The position numbers and the translations under genes were made by a program. Below, in pieces: positions 1-9,835 of a DNA stretch of 25,606 nucleotides. The notes beneath the pieces are model-generated. The model saw only the letters and a program-made list of their open reading frames with translations, did no database searches and had not been told where the DNA came from. This stretch comes from Flavobacteriaceae bacterium (GTDB lineage Bacteria; Bacteroidota; Bacteroidia; Flavobacteriales; Weeksellaceae). The DNA is taken from NCBI GenBank assembly GCA_031289875.1, contig JAITOO010000041.1:1-25606 (forward strand), read 5' to 3'. Numbering within the stretch: the stretch's first letter is position 1; every line of letters starts with the position of its first letter.

Positions 1-13
1 TTTTTTTGGAAAT

Positions 14-43
14 AAAAAAACCTGCGGAAAACGCAGGTTTTTT
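14..43 (-). terminator. Rho-independent terminator of the susC-susD operon
   Basis: A perfect GC-rich stem (CCTGCG/CGCAGG, arms at 21-26 and 32-37) with a 5-nt loop is flanked by A-runs and T-runs on both sides. It therefore reads as a terminator on either strand. On the minus strand it lies 25 nt past the susD stop codon and ends in a run of seven U. It could also serve a converging gene beyond the window edge. Confidence 0.9.
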
Positions 44-67
44 ATATAAACTATATTAATTAGAATT

Positions 68-1543
68 TTAGTTTTTATCCCAAAAAACAGGAGTATCATA
101 AACATCTTTTCCGTCAGGATTTTGGGCTGTTACTGCCGCTTTCCAATTGACTGCATTTCGGGTCTGCTCCGCAAGCGGATAAGTGAACCTGATGGGAACG
201 GCTTTTAAATAAGATTTAGGTCCTACGTTTAATTTAGGATAATCCAAACGTCTTTTGGTATTCCAAGATTCTACTCTGTTATAAAGACATACCCAAGCCT
301 GCAGTCCAATAGATTTTTTCCAATCGGAAGCGTCGTAAGGGTTATATATCAAATAATTGTCTAAAGGTACGTTCCAAAAAGCAAATGACAGGGTTACTGC
401 CGCATCATGGTAAGATTCGGCGCTGCCTCCTACCGAATATCCTCCTCTGGCAGCGGCTTCTGCCAAATACAAATTAACTTCTGCCGCTTCCATCAGTACG
501 CCGGAAGTGGCTGGCGTATAAGCAAACAATCCCGGCTTGGAGGCATTTTTCACAGTATTTCCTCCTGCGCCGTATTCTCCTCCTTTATAATAAGAAGCAA
601 TGATATTACCATCTTTGTCTCTCTCAATATATAATTGAAAATACGCGCTGATTCTTGGGTCGTTGGTAGTGTTCAGATAGTTAATAAAAGTATCTGCGCC
701 TACAAAATCATTTCTGCCGTTGGCAAATACATTGCTGTAAATAGGGCTGTAATCCGTTTCATTGTATTTAAACAGCGCATTGTCTGAATTATCCAAAACA
801 GCGCCTCCGGCATAACCTGCATTGACTGCCTGAATAGACAAGGAAGGATTGGCGTCTGCCAAAGCAATTCCCAATTTTATAAGCAAAGAATTTCCAAATT
901 TTTTCCATTCTTCCGGATTGCCTTCGTATAAAAAGTCTGAAGCGTCAAAACTGCCGTGCGAAACATCTATTTTTTCTGTGGCTGCCGTTGCTCTTTTAAT
1001 CAAATCCTCATAAATAGCTGCCGCATCGTCATAAACAGGAGTTGGATAGACGTCTGGCTGAAATGCCTGAGAATAAGGGACATTGCCGTAAGTGTCCACC
1101 AAGACTTGAAAAGCATAAACTTCCAGCAAATCAATAATTGCCAACTGATTTTGCTTTATCTTATCAAAGGTTTCTACTTCTTCGGGAGAATAGGTGTTGG
1201 GGGCTTCGGTTGCTGCAATATTGACAGATGCCTGCCTCAGATTATCTAATACGTGCACATACAAAGTATTCCAATAGTTTTGAGTAATCGCCCTTTTGGT
1301 CAAGTCAAACCGCACTTCGTCTATGTAGGTGGTTTCCGTCCAATATTGCCCTAAAAAACGGAATACATTGTAGTTATAACTGGAGGTTACCAACAAATCC
1401 GTCAATTCTTTCTCCGCATTGGAGAATAAATACGCTCCCGGCACTTCGTACGCCTGTTTTTTATCTTTCCGATAATCGTCGTTATCATTTACACAGCTAT
1501 ATATCGAAAATAAAGTTATTACAAATAGTATTATTTTTTTCAT
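68..1543 (-). CDS. SusD/RagB-family outer-membrane lipoprotein (SusD-like_2 type)
   Basis: This 491-residue surface lipoprotein is expected to act as the substrate-capturing lid on the SusC-type transporter encoded just upstream. Seen: a signal peptide starting MKKIILFVITLF and a lipobox SIYSC with the acylated Cys at residue 17, then an acidic stretch (VNDNDD) of the kind that favours surface export in this phylum. The segment DTYGNVPYSQAF (about residues 150-161) is typical of the SusD-like_2/RagB branch, which is mainly alpha-helical with TPR-like repeats. Length fits the family (about 480-550 residues). The ATG lies 5 nt after the susC stop, so the two are co-transcribed and probably translationally coupled. 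No glycan-degrading enzyme is encoded nearby, so the ligand cannot be named; peptides or oligosaccharides are both possible. Confidence 0.93.
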   Translation of the reverse strand: MKKIILFVITLFSIYSCVNDNDDYRKDKKQAYEVPGAYLFSNAEKELTDLLVTSSYNYNVFRFLGQYWTETTYIDEVRFDLTKRAITQNYWNTLYVHVLDNLRQASVNIAATEAPNTYSPEEVETFDKIKQNQLAIIDLLEVYAFQVLVDTYGNVPYSQAFQPDVYPTPVYDDAAAIYEDLIKRATAATEKIDVSHGSFDASDFLYEGNPEEWKKFGNSLLIKLGIALADANPSLSIQAVNAGYAGGAVLDNSDNALFKYNETDYSPIYSNVFANGRNDFVGADTFINYLNTTNDPRISAYFQLYIERDKDGNIIASYYKGGEYGAGGNTVKNASKPGLFAYTPATSGVLMEAAEVNLYLAEAAARGGYSVGGSAESYHDAAVTLSFAFWNVPLDNYLIYNPYDASDWKKSIGLQAWVCLYNRVESWNTKRRLDYPKLNVGPKSYLKAVPIRFTYPLAEQTRNAVNWKAAVTAQNPDGKDVYDTPVFWDKN

Positions 1544-1548
1544 GTTTT

Positions 1549-4500
1549 TTAAAATTTAATTTTAACATTGAATGAATAGGTTCTTGTCGTAGGCAGTACT
1601 CCTGACTGGAATCCTTGCAGATTTCCTGCTCCGAGACCTGCTTCGGGGTCTGCATCGGGTATATATTTTTTAATAATCCACAAGTTGCTTCCTATTAAAC
1701 TAAAACTCATGCCTTTAATGAAATTATTGGTAAACCATGATTCAGGTGCGGTATAAATTAATTGAACGTTTCTCAATTTAATAAATCCTGCATTGTAAAT
1801 ATAAGATCTGCTTGGATTACTTCCCGAATCAAAAGCCCCTGTGGCATCGTCCGCAGGTATTCTTATGTCGTTTTTCACGTAGCTGATGCTTCCGTTCGGA
1901 TTAACCTCCGCCTTTACACCCGGAAGGATAAGTCCCCCGCCCTGATCGACAGGGTCTCTAAGCGGATTGCCCAAATCGTTCAACCCTGCGGTATTTTGAT
2001 ATATGCCTGAGCCTTGCCCGTAGTACTGGTCAAGTGAAAAAATGTGTCCACCGTGTTTCACATCAATTTGAAAACTCAAGGCTAAATTTTTGTAAGTGAA
2101 ACGGGATACTACACCTCCTGTCCACTTAGGCATAACATCAGCTAAAGGAACTTTATCGGAAGAGATTTCATAGAAACCGTCAGAATTGACAATTCTATTT
2201 CCATTGTCGTCATATACATAATCTTTACCCCAGATTACGCCCAAAGATTTTCCTTCAGTAGCATTAATGCTTATCCCTCCTTGATAACTTCCTAATTCCA
2301 AATTACTTGCAAGATTTGAAAGAGAGACTAACTTATTGGTGTTTGCCGCCCAGTTAGCGTCTAAATCCCATCGGAAATTTCGAGTTTTAACAGGCGTGAA
2401 ATGGAGAGCCAGTTCTATCCCTTTATTTTCTACATTTCCTTCGTTTGTAAATACGTAAGTTACTCCATTACCTGCGGAAACAGGCACTCTCATAAACTGA
2501 TTTATTGTATTGGTTTTATAAAGAGCCAAATTAAAACCTATGCGGTTTTGAAAGAACTGCACTTCCACTCCTCCTTCCCAACTTTTGGTTCTTTCGGGAA
2601 CCAAACTGTAATAATTAAATGCGTAGCCCGGAGTTGAATAAATAGGTAGCCCTGAAAACTTTCCGTTATTGGTCATAAACCCTCTTGCCGCATCAGCAGG
2701 GAGTTCGTCTGCCCCTACTTCTGCATAACTGGCGCTTATTTTTGCGAAGTTTACAATTGAACTGTTTTTAAACAGTTCTGAAAACACCCAGCTTGCGCCT
2801 ACTGACGGATAACTGTACCCTCTGTGGTGAGTAGAAAATCCTGTGGACTCGTCGTAGCGGTAGGTCCCGTTCAAATATAACTGATTCCAAAAACTTAATG
2901 TTACTTCTGCATACAAACCTGATTTTTGATACGTCAATTGACTTTCCAAAGGCTGAATCAGATTTGCTGAATTTGATATGGAATAAATTCCCGGAACAAG
3001 CAGACCTCCCCAAGTGGAAGCCCAATAGCTGTCATAGTTTTCTTTCATGAACACGCCCCCCCCTAACAGCTTAATATTCAAGTAGTTAGATATGTTCTTC
3101 GTCCATGTAGCAATCAAATCATAGGTTTGTCTTAAATCATTAATAGAATTCCATGAATAGCCTGAGGTATCGTTAGATTCTTTTCTCATATAATCTGCAA
3201 GAGCAAAATTTTGAGCCAAAGTACCCACTGCCAATCTTTGTTCTTCTATAATATCCGTTTTTTCAATGGTTGCTCTTCCCAAGATATTCAATCCTTTGAC
3301 TACGTCCCAAGACAAACTTATGCCTGTCAATAAATGGTTTTGGGTATCGCTTTCATAATTTTCATATCTTTGGAAATACGGATTATTCCAATAAATTGGA
3401 GAGCCTCCCACCTTATCAGTCCAGTTCCATGTGTAATTGGATTTTGTTTTTTCATAGGCATATTTCAAACGTTCTATATCTACGTTTATCGGCCACCATT
3501 GCCTGAATCCTGAAATAAGATTATTGGTATATCCTGTTTCATTTCGTCCTATAACATTTTGGCGTGCATAGTTAATGAAAGTTGTTGCCGTAAAATTATC
3601 TGCTATATTATAAGAAAAACTACCTTGAATATTATTTTTGTTCAAACTGCTGTTAGGCAGTAAACCTGTTTCATTATTATTAGTATAGCCTAATTTATAG
3701 GTAAATTTTTCGTCTGATCCGAAAATAGAAATGGAGTTTATAAAGCCTATCGGATGCTGGAAGAAAGACAAAGGAGTATTCTTTGCCGCCGTCCAAGGCT
3801 GCAATACTCCGTCAGGGTTGTCCAAAAATGAATCCCATTGATAAACCATCAAATTCGGGTCAAAAGGAGCGCCATAAGAAGCATCTTCTGTAAAAGGCGA
3901 AGCATATTCTCCATTAAGAATATTGAAATAGGTGTCTCCGTCCTGTCCATAATAAGCGCCATAGCCCTGCCCGTATTCTTTTTGATAATGCACAAAAGTA
4001 GAGTTATCCACGCTTCCTACGGAAACCGAAGTATTGTACTCAACACCCAATCCCTGACCTTTTTTACCTTTTTTGGTCGTAATCATGATTGCACCGTTGG
4101 ACGCCATACTTCCATACAAAGCCGTAGCAGCAGCTCCTTTCAAAACATTGACGGATTCTACGTCATTCGGATCTATCAGCGCAGCTGTACTTCCAAAGTC
4201 GAAATTTCCTCCACGTCCTTGCGCTTGGTCGCTGTTATTGGTATTAATATTGCTTAACGGTACTCCGTCCACCACAAATAAGGCTTGGTTATTCCCGTTG
4301 ATACTTTTCATACCTCTCAGAATAAGATTGGTAGAACCCCCAAAATTTCCTGAAGTTTTAACATCCAATCCTGCCACTTTTCCTGACAAGTTAGAGATAA
4401 AATCAGCCGTTGGAACAGCGCTCACATCTGAACCTTTTATTTCAGAAGTTGCATAAGTCAATTCTTTTCTCTGTTTCTTAATACCCAGCGCTGTTACCAC

Positions 4501-4830
4501 CACTTCGTCAATATCCGTTACACCGGCTTTCTGTCCTGTCGCAGGTTTTACGGAAACCGCATAAAATGACCTTTCACCGACCACAAAACTGCCCGTCTGC
4601 TCGTCCAGAGATTCCACTTTAATCGTCTGTCCTTTCTCGGCTTGCACCGTAAACTGTCCGTTTACATCGGTGTAAACCGTAGTTCCTGTTCCTTGTACAA
4701 TTACTGCTGCATCGCCTTGCGGGTTGCCTTTGTTATCGGTAACTGTCCCTGTAACCGTTTTCACTTGCGCCCATAATACCGAGCCGACAAGTAAAAACAC
4801 AAATCCTAAGAATTTTTTATTTATCTTCAT
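1549..4830 (-). CDS. SusC/RagA-family TonB-linked outer-membrane transporter
   Basis: This 1093-residue TonB-dependent importer forms the channel of a SusCD pair. Seen in order: a signal peptide (about residues 1-22, ending VGSVLWAQ); a carboxypeptidase-D-regulatory-like beta-sandwich (about 23-100); a SusC-type TonB-box region DIDEVVVTALG (about 107-116); a plug domain including the family motif NGAIMITTKKGKKG (about residues 250-265); then a long barrel ending in aromatic/charged strands (SFNVKIKF). I chose the ATG at 4828-4830. The in-frame TTG at 4852-4854 overlaps a perfect promoter -7 box and would add eight residues ahead of an otherwise normal signal peptide. susD follows after 5 nt. 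The promoter spacing implies a very short leader, roughly 15 nt. There is no extra N-terminal signalling domain (STN), so direct sigma/anti-sigma transduction is not expected. Substrate unknown. Confidence 0.95.
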   Translation of the reverse strand: MKINKKFLGFVFLLVGSVLWAQVKTVTGTVTDNKGNPQGDAAVIVQGTGTTVYTDVNGQFTVQAEKGQTIKVESLDEQTGSFVVGERSFYAVSVKPATGQKAGVTDIDEVVVTALGIKKQRKELTYATSEIKGSDVSAVPTADFISNLSGKVAGLDVKTSGNFGGSTNLILRGMKSINGNNQALFVVDGVPLSNINTNNSDQAQGRGGNFDFGSTAALIDPNDVESVNVLKGAAATALYGSMASNGAIMITTKKGKKGQGLGVEYNTSVSVGSVDNSTFVHYQKEYGQGYGAYYGQDGDTYFNILNGEYASPFTEDASYGAPFDPNLMVYQWDSFLDNPDGVLQPWTAAKNTPLSFFQHPIGFINSISIFGSDEKFTYKLGYTNNNETGLLPNSSLNKNNIQGSFSYNIADNFTATTFINYARQNVIGRNETGYTNNLISGFRQWWPINVDIERLKYAYEKTKSNYTWNWTDKVGGSPIYWNNPYFQRYENYESDTQNHLLTGISLSWDVVKGLNILGRATIEKTDIIEEQRLAVGTLAQNFALADYMRKESNDTSGYSWNSINDLRQTYDLIATWTKNISNYLNIKLLGGGVFMKENYDSYWASTWGGLLVPGIYSISNSANLIQPLESQLTYQKSGLYAEVTLSFWNQLYLNGTYRYDESTGFSTHHRGYSYPSVGASWVFSELFKNSSIVNFAKISASYAEVGADELPADAARGFMTNNGKFSGLPIYSTPGYAFNYYSLVPERTKSWEGGVEVQFFQNRIGFNLALYKTNTINQFMRVPVSAGNGVTYVFTNEGNVENKGIELALHFTPVKTRNFRWDLDANWAANTNKLVSLSNLASNLELGSYQGGISINATEGKSLGVIWGKDYVYDDNGNRIVNSDGFYEISSDKVPLADVMPKWTGGVVSRFTYKNLALSFQIDVKHGGHIFSLDQYYGQGSGIYQNTAGLNDLGNPLRDPVDQGGGLILPGVKAEVNPNGSISYVKNDIRIPADDATGAFDSGSNPSRSYIYNAGFIKLRNVQLIYTAPESWFTNNFIKGMSFSLIGSNLWIIKKYIPDADPEAGLGAGNLQGFQSGVLPTTRTYSFNVKIKF

Positions 4831-4851
4831 ACTAATATAATTTAACCTCTG

Positions 4852-4859
4852 CAAAGGTA
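4852..4859 (-). promoter_or_regulatory. Bacteroidota -7 box for susC
   Basis: The minus strand reads TACCTTTG, a perfect match to the phylum's TAnnTTTG -7 element. It sits 21 nt upstream of the susC ATG, which implies transcription starting about 15 nt before the gene. No clean TTG -33 element lies at the expected 19-20 nt distance; the nearest is a partial match around 4882. The promoter may therefore be weak or need an activator. Its position argues against the upstream TTG start of susC. Confidence 0.65.
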
Positions 4860-4950
4860 TATTAATTTTTCAGATAATTATCATTTTTTCGACAAACACC
4901 CCTATTTTTTTTATGTAAAATTAATATTATTTGACTTTATATGCTTGAAC

Positions 4951-4967
4951 AACAATATTTTTTCAAA
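4951..4967. repeat. 17-bp direct repeat, copy 1 (susC upstream region)
   Basis: The sequence AACAATATTTTTTCAAA is repeated exactly at 5088-5104. Both copies are preceded, at slightly different distances, by TTGACT. This copy also contains a palindrome (4954-4973) with 9-bp arms AATATTTTT/AAAAATATT and a 2-nt centre. A role as a regulator binding site for susC is inference. The low sequence complexity means chance cannot be excluded. Confidence 0.5.
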
Positions 4968-5087
4968 AATATTACATCAAAAAAATATACAAAAAACAAT
5001 TGAAAAAATCCAAATCAACCTCAAAATAGAACGATAAATAGCCGAATTAAAAAGAAATCATAAAAAATATCATTATATTGACTATTT

Positions 5088-5104
5088 AACAATATTTTTT
5101 CAAA
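5088..5104. repeat. 17-bp direct repeat, copy 2 (susC upstream region)
   Basis: Identical to 4951-4967 and 137 bp away from it. This copy has only the left half of the palindrome seen in copy 1. It lies between copy 1 and the operon terminator at 5137-5169. Confidence 0.5.
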
Positions 5105-5136
5105 TCAGGAGCATAGTTTTTACCACATCAATATAA

Positions 5137-5169
5137 AAATGACCGCAACAGTTTCCCGCTCGGTCATTT
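5137..5169 (-). terminator. Terminator of the rpoB-rpoC-DUF3467 operon
   Basis: An inverted repeat with 9-bp arms AAATGACCG/CGGTCATTT (5137-5145 and 5161-5169) lies 26 nt past the DUF3467 stop codon. The minus-strand product ends in UUUUU followed by AU-rich sequence. The loop is rather long (15 nt), so strength is uncertain. Confidence 0.7.
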
Positions 5170-5195
5170 GAAAATGAATTTTATTGTACAAACGC

Positions 5196-5498
5196 TTACG
5201 CTTGTCCTTTCTGTCCGAAGTTCAGATGATAAGTGTCGTCTTTCACTGCGCCATGCTGTTCTTCGTATTTTTTAATGTTGTCGTTCAACGCTGCCAGCAG
5301 CCTTTTGGCATGTTCAGGCGTTAAAATGATTCTTGATTTCACTTTAGCTTTCGGCATTCCCGGCATCACTTGAATGAAATCCACCACAAACTCCGTGGGA
5401 GAATGATTTATCAATGCCAGATTGGAAAACACGCCCGATGCCACATCGTCAGTCAATTCTATATTTAAATCCTGTGGTTGTTGATTCTGATTTTCCAT
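5196..5498 (-). CDS. DUF3467 family protein
   Basis: A 100-residue soluble protein of unknown function, without a signal peptide or membrane segment. The core (about residues 10-80) fits DUF3467: a first strand DLNIELTDD, then GVFSNLALINHSPTEFVVDFIQVMPG, a basic strand AKVKSRIILTPEHAKRLL, and a C-terminal helix. It starts 3 nt after the rpoC stop codon and is followed by the operon terminator, so it is co-transcribed with the RNA polymerase genes. A DUF3467 gene directly after rpoC is a recurring arrangement in Bacteroidota. A role linked to RNA polymerase is plausible from position but not shown by the sequence. Confidence 0.88.
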   Translation of the reverse strand: MENQNQQPQDLNIELTDDVASGVFSNLALINHSPTEFVVDFIQVMPGMPKAKVKSRIILTPEHAKRLLAALNDNIKKYEEQHGAVKDDTYHLNFGQKGQA

Positions 5499-5501
5499 TT
5501 T

Positions 5502-8500
5502 TTATTTTTTTTCATCAGTTACAAATTCTTCAAACTCTCTATTAGAGCCTACAATAACATTCTGATACTCTGCAAGTCCTGTTCCCGCAGGGATTCTGTG
5601 TCCCACGATAACGTTTTCTTTCAAACCGTTCAGCGTATCCACTCTTCCGGCAACGGCGGCTTCGTTCAGCACTTTGGTCGTTTCCTGGAACGAGGCGGCG
5701 GAGATGAAAGACTTGGTTTGCAAAGAAGCTCTCGTAATTCCCTGCAACACAGGTCTTGCCGTTGCAGGCAGGGCGTCTCTTGCTTCTGCCGGTTTTTTGT
5801 CTTCGCGTTTCAACTTGGAGTTTTCATCGCGCAGCTCGCGTATGGAAACGATTTGTCCCGCCTGCAATTCCGTGCTGTCTCCCGCATCTGTAACGACTTT
5901 GATTCCAAAAACACGGTCATTTTCTTCGATGAAATCTATTTTATGTTCTAAACTTCCTTCCAGAAATTTTGTATCGCCCGCATCAACGATTTCCACTTTA
6001 GTCATCATCTGGCGGACAATGATTTCAAAATGCTTGTCGTCAATTTTCACGCCCTGCAAACGGTAAACTTCCTGAATTTCATTTACTAAATATCCTTGTA
6101 CGGCAGTCGGTCCTTTGATGTTCAAAATATCGGCCGGAGTAATTGCTCCGTCGGAAAGCGGGTCTCCTGCATGAACGAAGTCGTTTTCCTGTACCAGAAT
6201 CTGATTGGACAATTTCACCAAATATCTCTTAATTTCTCCCGATTTAGATTCGATAGCAATTTCGCGGTTGCCTCGTTTTATTTTTCCGTAGCTCACCACG
6301 CCATCGATTTCCGTAACTACTGCCGGATTAGAAGGGTTGCGGGCTTCAAACAACTCGGTTACACGAGGAAGACCTCCTGTGATGTCTCCCGCTTTTGCGG
6401 ATTTTCTCGGAATTTTTACCAAAATTTTACCCGGTTTCACTTTTTCGCCGTCATTGACAATTAAATGCGCACCCACAGGCAGGTGAATAGCTTTTAACTC
6501 TTCGCCTTTGGTGTCTAAAATCCGCAATGTCGGAATGAGTTTTTTATTTCTCGATTCTGAAATTACTTTTTCCTCAAAGCCTGTCTGCTCGTCAATTTCC
6601 AACTGGAAAGTAGAGCCTTGTTCAATTTGGTCGTACACAATCTTACCTGCATTTTCTGCAATGATGATTGCGTTGTAAGGATCCCATTTGCAGATAACGT
6701 CGCCCTTTTTCACCTCCTGACCCTGCTTCACGAGCAAAGTCGAACCGTAAGGCACGTTGTTTATCATCTGAGATATTCCTTCTGCGTTCAACAATTTGAA
6801 CTCGGTAGAACGGGAAACGACAATTTCGATTTTATTTTTGTTTTCATCTTCGCCGGCAATAGTCCGCAAATCGTCAAACTCAACTCTTCCGTCTCGCCTT
6901 GCTACGATGCTGTTTATTTCGGCAACGTTTCCTGCTACGCCTCCAACGTGGAAAGTCCTCAACGTCAGCTGAGTACCCGGCTCGCCGATAGACTGTGCAG
7001 CAATCACGCCGACAGCTTCGCCCTTGTTGATGAATTTGCCTGTGGCAAGGTTCATACCGTAACATTTGGCACAAATACCTTTTTTAGATTCACAGGTCAG
7101 CGGCGAGCGTACTTCAACGCCTTCGATTCCTTCTTCTTCCACTTTCTTAGCCAGTTCGGAAGTTATTACTTCTCCCGCTTCGATTAAGATTTCGTCGGTG
7201 TCCGGATGATAAACGTCATGAAGTGAAATACGTCCTAAAATTCTTTCTGAAATAGGTTCTACGATTTCGTCGTTTTTTCTCAACGGACGGATTTCGATGC
7301 CGCGCAAGGTTCCGCAGTCTTTTTCGGTGATGATGACGTCCTGCGCCACATCAACCAGACGGCGGGTCAAATAACCCGCATCGGCAGTTTTTAACGCCGT
7401 ATCTGCCAAACCTTTACGCGCTCCGTGCGTGGAAATGAAATATTCCAAAATGGAAAGTCCCTCGCGGAAGTTGGAGATAATCGGGTTTTCAATGATTTCT
7501 CCTCCCGCAGAGCCTGCTTTTTGGGGTTTTGCCATCAAGCCTCGCATTCCTGCCAGCTGGCGAATCTGCTCTTTCGAGCCTCGCGCTCCTGAATCCAGCA
7601 TCATATACACAGAGTTGAATCCGCCTTTGTCGTTTTTCATTCTCTGCATGATAAGGTCGGTCAGCTTGGCATTGGTATTTGTCCAAACGTCAATGACCTG
7701 ATTGTATCGTTCGTTGTTGGTTATCAATCCCATGTCGTAGTTGCCTTTGATGCCGTCCACTTGGTCGTGGGCTTCTTGAATCATGGTTTTCTTTTCGTCC
7801 GGAATCAAAATATCTCCCAAACTGAATGATAACCCTCCTCTGAATGCGGTTGCATATCCGAGTGATTTCATGTCGTCCAAGAATTTGGCAGTGGTTGGAA
7901 AATCGGTGTCTTTTAAGATTTGACCGATAATATTTCTCAGTGATTTCTTGGTCAAGATTTCATTGATATAGCCTGCCTGTTGCGGCACGATTTTGTTGAA
8001 CAGCACGCGTCCAACGGTAGTATCTATGATTTTTTCTCCAAATCCCTCTCCTTCTTTGACCTGCGTTTTGACTTTAATCATGGCGTTGAGTTCAACCGCT
8101 TTTTCGTTGTAGGCGATTTCCACTTCTTCTGCGGAATAGAACGTTGCGCCGTGTCCTTTTACAGGACGGTCATCGGTAGGGACGAGCGGTTTGGTCATGT
8201 AATACAAGCCCAAAACCATGTCCTGAGACGGCACTTGAATTGGAGAACCGTTGGCAGGATTCAGAATGTTTTGAGAAGCCAACATTAATAATTGAGCTTC
8301 CAGAATAGCCTCGGGACCGAGAGGAAGGTGCACCGCCATTTGATCGCCGTCAAAGTCAGCATTGAATGCTGTACAAACGAGCGGGTGCAAACGGATGGCT
8401 TTGCCTTCAATCATTCTTGGCTGGAATGCCTGAATGCCCAATCGGTGCAAGGTAGGCGCACGGTTAAGCAGGACAGGATGTCCTTTCATGACGTTTTCCA

Positions 8501-9779
8501 AGATGTCGTAAACGACCGGTTCTTTTCTTTCGATAATCCTCTTCGCCGATTTTACGGTTTTAACGATTCCCCTTTCTATTAATTTTCTGATAATAAAAGG
8601 TTTGTATAGTTCGGCAGCCATATCTTTCGGCAGACCGCATTCGTGCAACTGCAAGGAAGGTCCGACCACGATTACGGAACGGGCGGAATAGTCCACACGT
8701 TTACCCAACAGGTTTTGACGGAAACGTCCTTGTTTTCCTTTCAGGGAATCGGAAAGGGATTTCAGCGGTCTGTTGGATTCGGATTTTACGGCTGAGGATT
8801 TTCTTGTATTATCAAACAGAGAATCAACGGCTTCCTGCAACATGCGCTTTTCGTTGCGCAAAATCACTTCGGGAGCTTTGATTTCCATCAGTCTTTTTAA
8901 ACGGTTGTTGCGGATAATCACGCGGCGGTACAGGTCGTTGAGGTCGGAAGTGGCGAAACGCCCTCCGTCTAACGGCACAAGCGGACGCAAATCAGGCGGG
9001 ATTATGGGCAGTACTCTCATAATCATCCATTCGGGACGGTTTACGTGTCCGCCGGAATTGGCTTCTCTGAATGCTTCTACGACTTGTAATCTTTTCAAGG
9101 CTTCTGTACGGCGTTGTTTTGAAGAATCGGTGTTGGCTTTGTGCCTCAATTCGTAAGACAAAGCGTCCAAATCAATTCTTTTCAGCAGTTCTTCCAGACA
9201 TTCCGCTCCCATTTTGGCAACAAATTTGTTCGGGTCGGAATCGTCTAAATATTGATTTTCAATAGGAAGGGTTTCCAGAATATCCAAATATTCTTCTTCC
9301 GTGATAAATTCCAAAGGTTCAAAATCTTCTCCGCTCAGTTTTTTTGCAATTCCGGGCTGAACGACTACAAATCTTTCATTGTAGATAATCATATCCAATT
9401 TTTTGGACGGAATGCCGAGCAGATAACCTATTTTATTGGGCAAGGAACGGAAATACCAAATGTGGGCTACAGGAACTACCAGATTGATGTGTCCGATTCG
9501 TTCACGGCGCACTTTTTTCTCGGTAACTTCCACCCCGCATCGGTCGCAGACAATTCCTTTGTAACGGATTCTTTTGTATTTGCCGCAAGCGCACTCGTAG
9601 TCTTTTATGGGTCCGAAAATTCTTTCGCAGAATAATCCGTCTCGTTCAGGCTTGTGCGTACGGTAATTAATGGTTTCAGGTTTTAGAACTTCTCCTCTGG
9701 ATTGTTGCAAAATACTTTCGGGAGAAGCTAAGCCTATTGAAATCTTACTAAACTTACTGGTTTTTTGTTTAACTGCCAT
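5502..9779 (-). CDS. rpoC: DNA-directed RNA polymerase subunit beta'
   Basis: The largest subunit of RNA polymerase, 1425 residues, about the normal length in this phylum. Seen: the N-terminal zinc-binding site with C63, C65, C78 and C81 (ECACGK...VCDRCGVEV), the catalytic magnesium loop [12 protein letters not shown] at about residue 475, the bridge-helix/trigger-loop region around [19 protein letters not shown], and a second zinc site ([13 protein letters not shown]). The C-terminal conserved block ([13 protein letters not shown], then the tail with GHRIPAGTG) is complete. The ATG at 9777-9779 gives the usual start MAVKQ and lies 56 nt after the rpoB stop with no terminator between. The gene is intact; no intein or frameshift is visible. 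Confidence 0.99.
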   Translation of the reverse strand: MAVKQKTSKFSKISIGLASPESILQQSRGEVLKPETINYRTHKPERDGLFCERIFGPIKDYECACGKYKRIRYKGIVCDRCGVEVTEKKVRRERIGHINLVVPVAHIWYFRSLPNKIGYLLGIPSKKLDMIIYNERFVVVQPGIAKKLSGEDFEPLEFITEEEYLDILETLPIENQYLDDSDPNKFVAKMGAECLEELLKRIDLDALSYELRHKANTDSSKQRRTEALKRLQVVEAFREANSGGHVNRPEWMIMRVLPIIPPDLRPLVPLDGGRFATSDLNDLYRRVIIRNNRLKRLMEIKAPEVILRNEKRMLQEAVDSLFDNTRKSSAVKSESNRPLKSLSDSLKGKQGRFRQNLLGKRVDYSARSVIVVGPSLQLHECGLPKDMAAELYKPFIIRKLIERGIVKTVKSAKRIIERKEPVVYDILENVMKGHPVLLNRAPTLHRLGIQAFQPRMIEGKAIRLHPLVCTAFNADFDGDQMAVHLPLGPEAILEAQLLMLASQNILNPANGSPIQVPSQDMVLGLYYMTKPLVPTDDRPVKGHGATFYSAEEVEIAYNEKAVELNAMIKVKTQVKEGEGFGEKIIDTTVGRVLFNKIVPQQAGYINEILTKKSLRNIIGQILKDTDFPTTAKFLDDMKSLGYATAFRGGLSFSLGDILIPDEKKTMIQEAHDQVDGIKGNYDMGLITNNERYNQVIDVWTNTNAKLTDLIMQRMKNDKGGFNSVYMMLDSGARGSKEQIRQLAGMRGLMAKPQKAGSAGGEIIENPIISNFREGLSILEYFISTHGARKGLADTALKTADAGYLTRRLVDVAQDVIITEKDCGTLRGIEIRPLRKNDEIVEPISERILGRISLHDVYHPDTDEILIEAGEVITSELAKKVEEEGIEGVEVRSPLTCESKKGICAKCYGMNLATGKFINKGEAVGVIAAQSIGEPGTQLTLRTFHVGGVAGNVAEINSIVARRDGRVEFDDLRTIAGEDENKNKIEIVVSRSTEFKLLNAEGISQMINNVPYGSTLLVKQGQEVKKGDVICKWDPYNAIIIAENAGKIVYDQIEQGSTFQLEIDEQTGFEEKVISESRNKKLIPTLRILDTKGEELKAIHLPVGAHLIVNDGEKVKPGKILVKIPRKSAKAGDITGGLPRVTELFEARNPSNPAVVTEIDGVVSYGKIKRGNREIAIESKSGEIKRYLVKLSNQILVQENDFVHAGDPLSDGAITPADILNIKGPTAVQGYLVNEIQEVYRLQGVKIDDKHFEIIVRQMMTKVEIVDAGDTKFLEGSLEHKIDFIEENDRVFGIKVVTDAGDSTELQAGQIVSIRELRDENSKLKREDKKPAEARDALPATARPVLQGITRASLQTKSFISAASFQETTKVLNEAAVAGRVDTLNGLKENVIVGHRIPAGTGLAEYQNVIVGSNREFEEFVTDEKK

Positions 9780-9835
9780 GAGTTTTTATATATCAATTAA
9801 ATTGAAATAATATTAAAAATTACACACATCGGAAA

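Larger units (their letters stand above)
4831..5195. other. 365-nt AT-rich gene-free region between susC and the rpoC operon
   Basis: No credible gene is visible on either strand. The stretch holds the susC -7 box (4852-4859), a 17-bp direct repeat (4951-4967 and 5088-5104), a palindrome (4954-4973), and the terminator hairpin of the rpoBC/DUF3467 operon (5137-5169). The rest is strongly A/T-rich with many A- and T-tracts, as expected for curved upstream DNA. Confidence 0.7.

Noticed and set aside
4831..4854. Eight-residue N-terminal extension of the susC-like gene beginning at TTG 4854
   Set aside because: The TTG lies inside a perfect TAnnTTTG promoter box (4852-4859), and the signal peptide is normal from the ATG at 4830.
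6618..7187. 189-codon plus-strand open frame inside rpoC
   Set aside because: It is antisense to a highly conserved rpoC region and its product has no family-like features.
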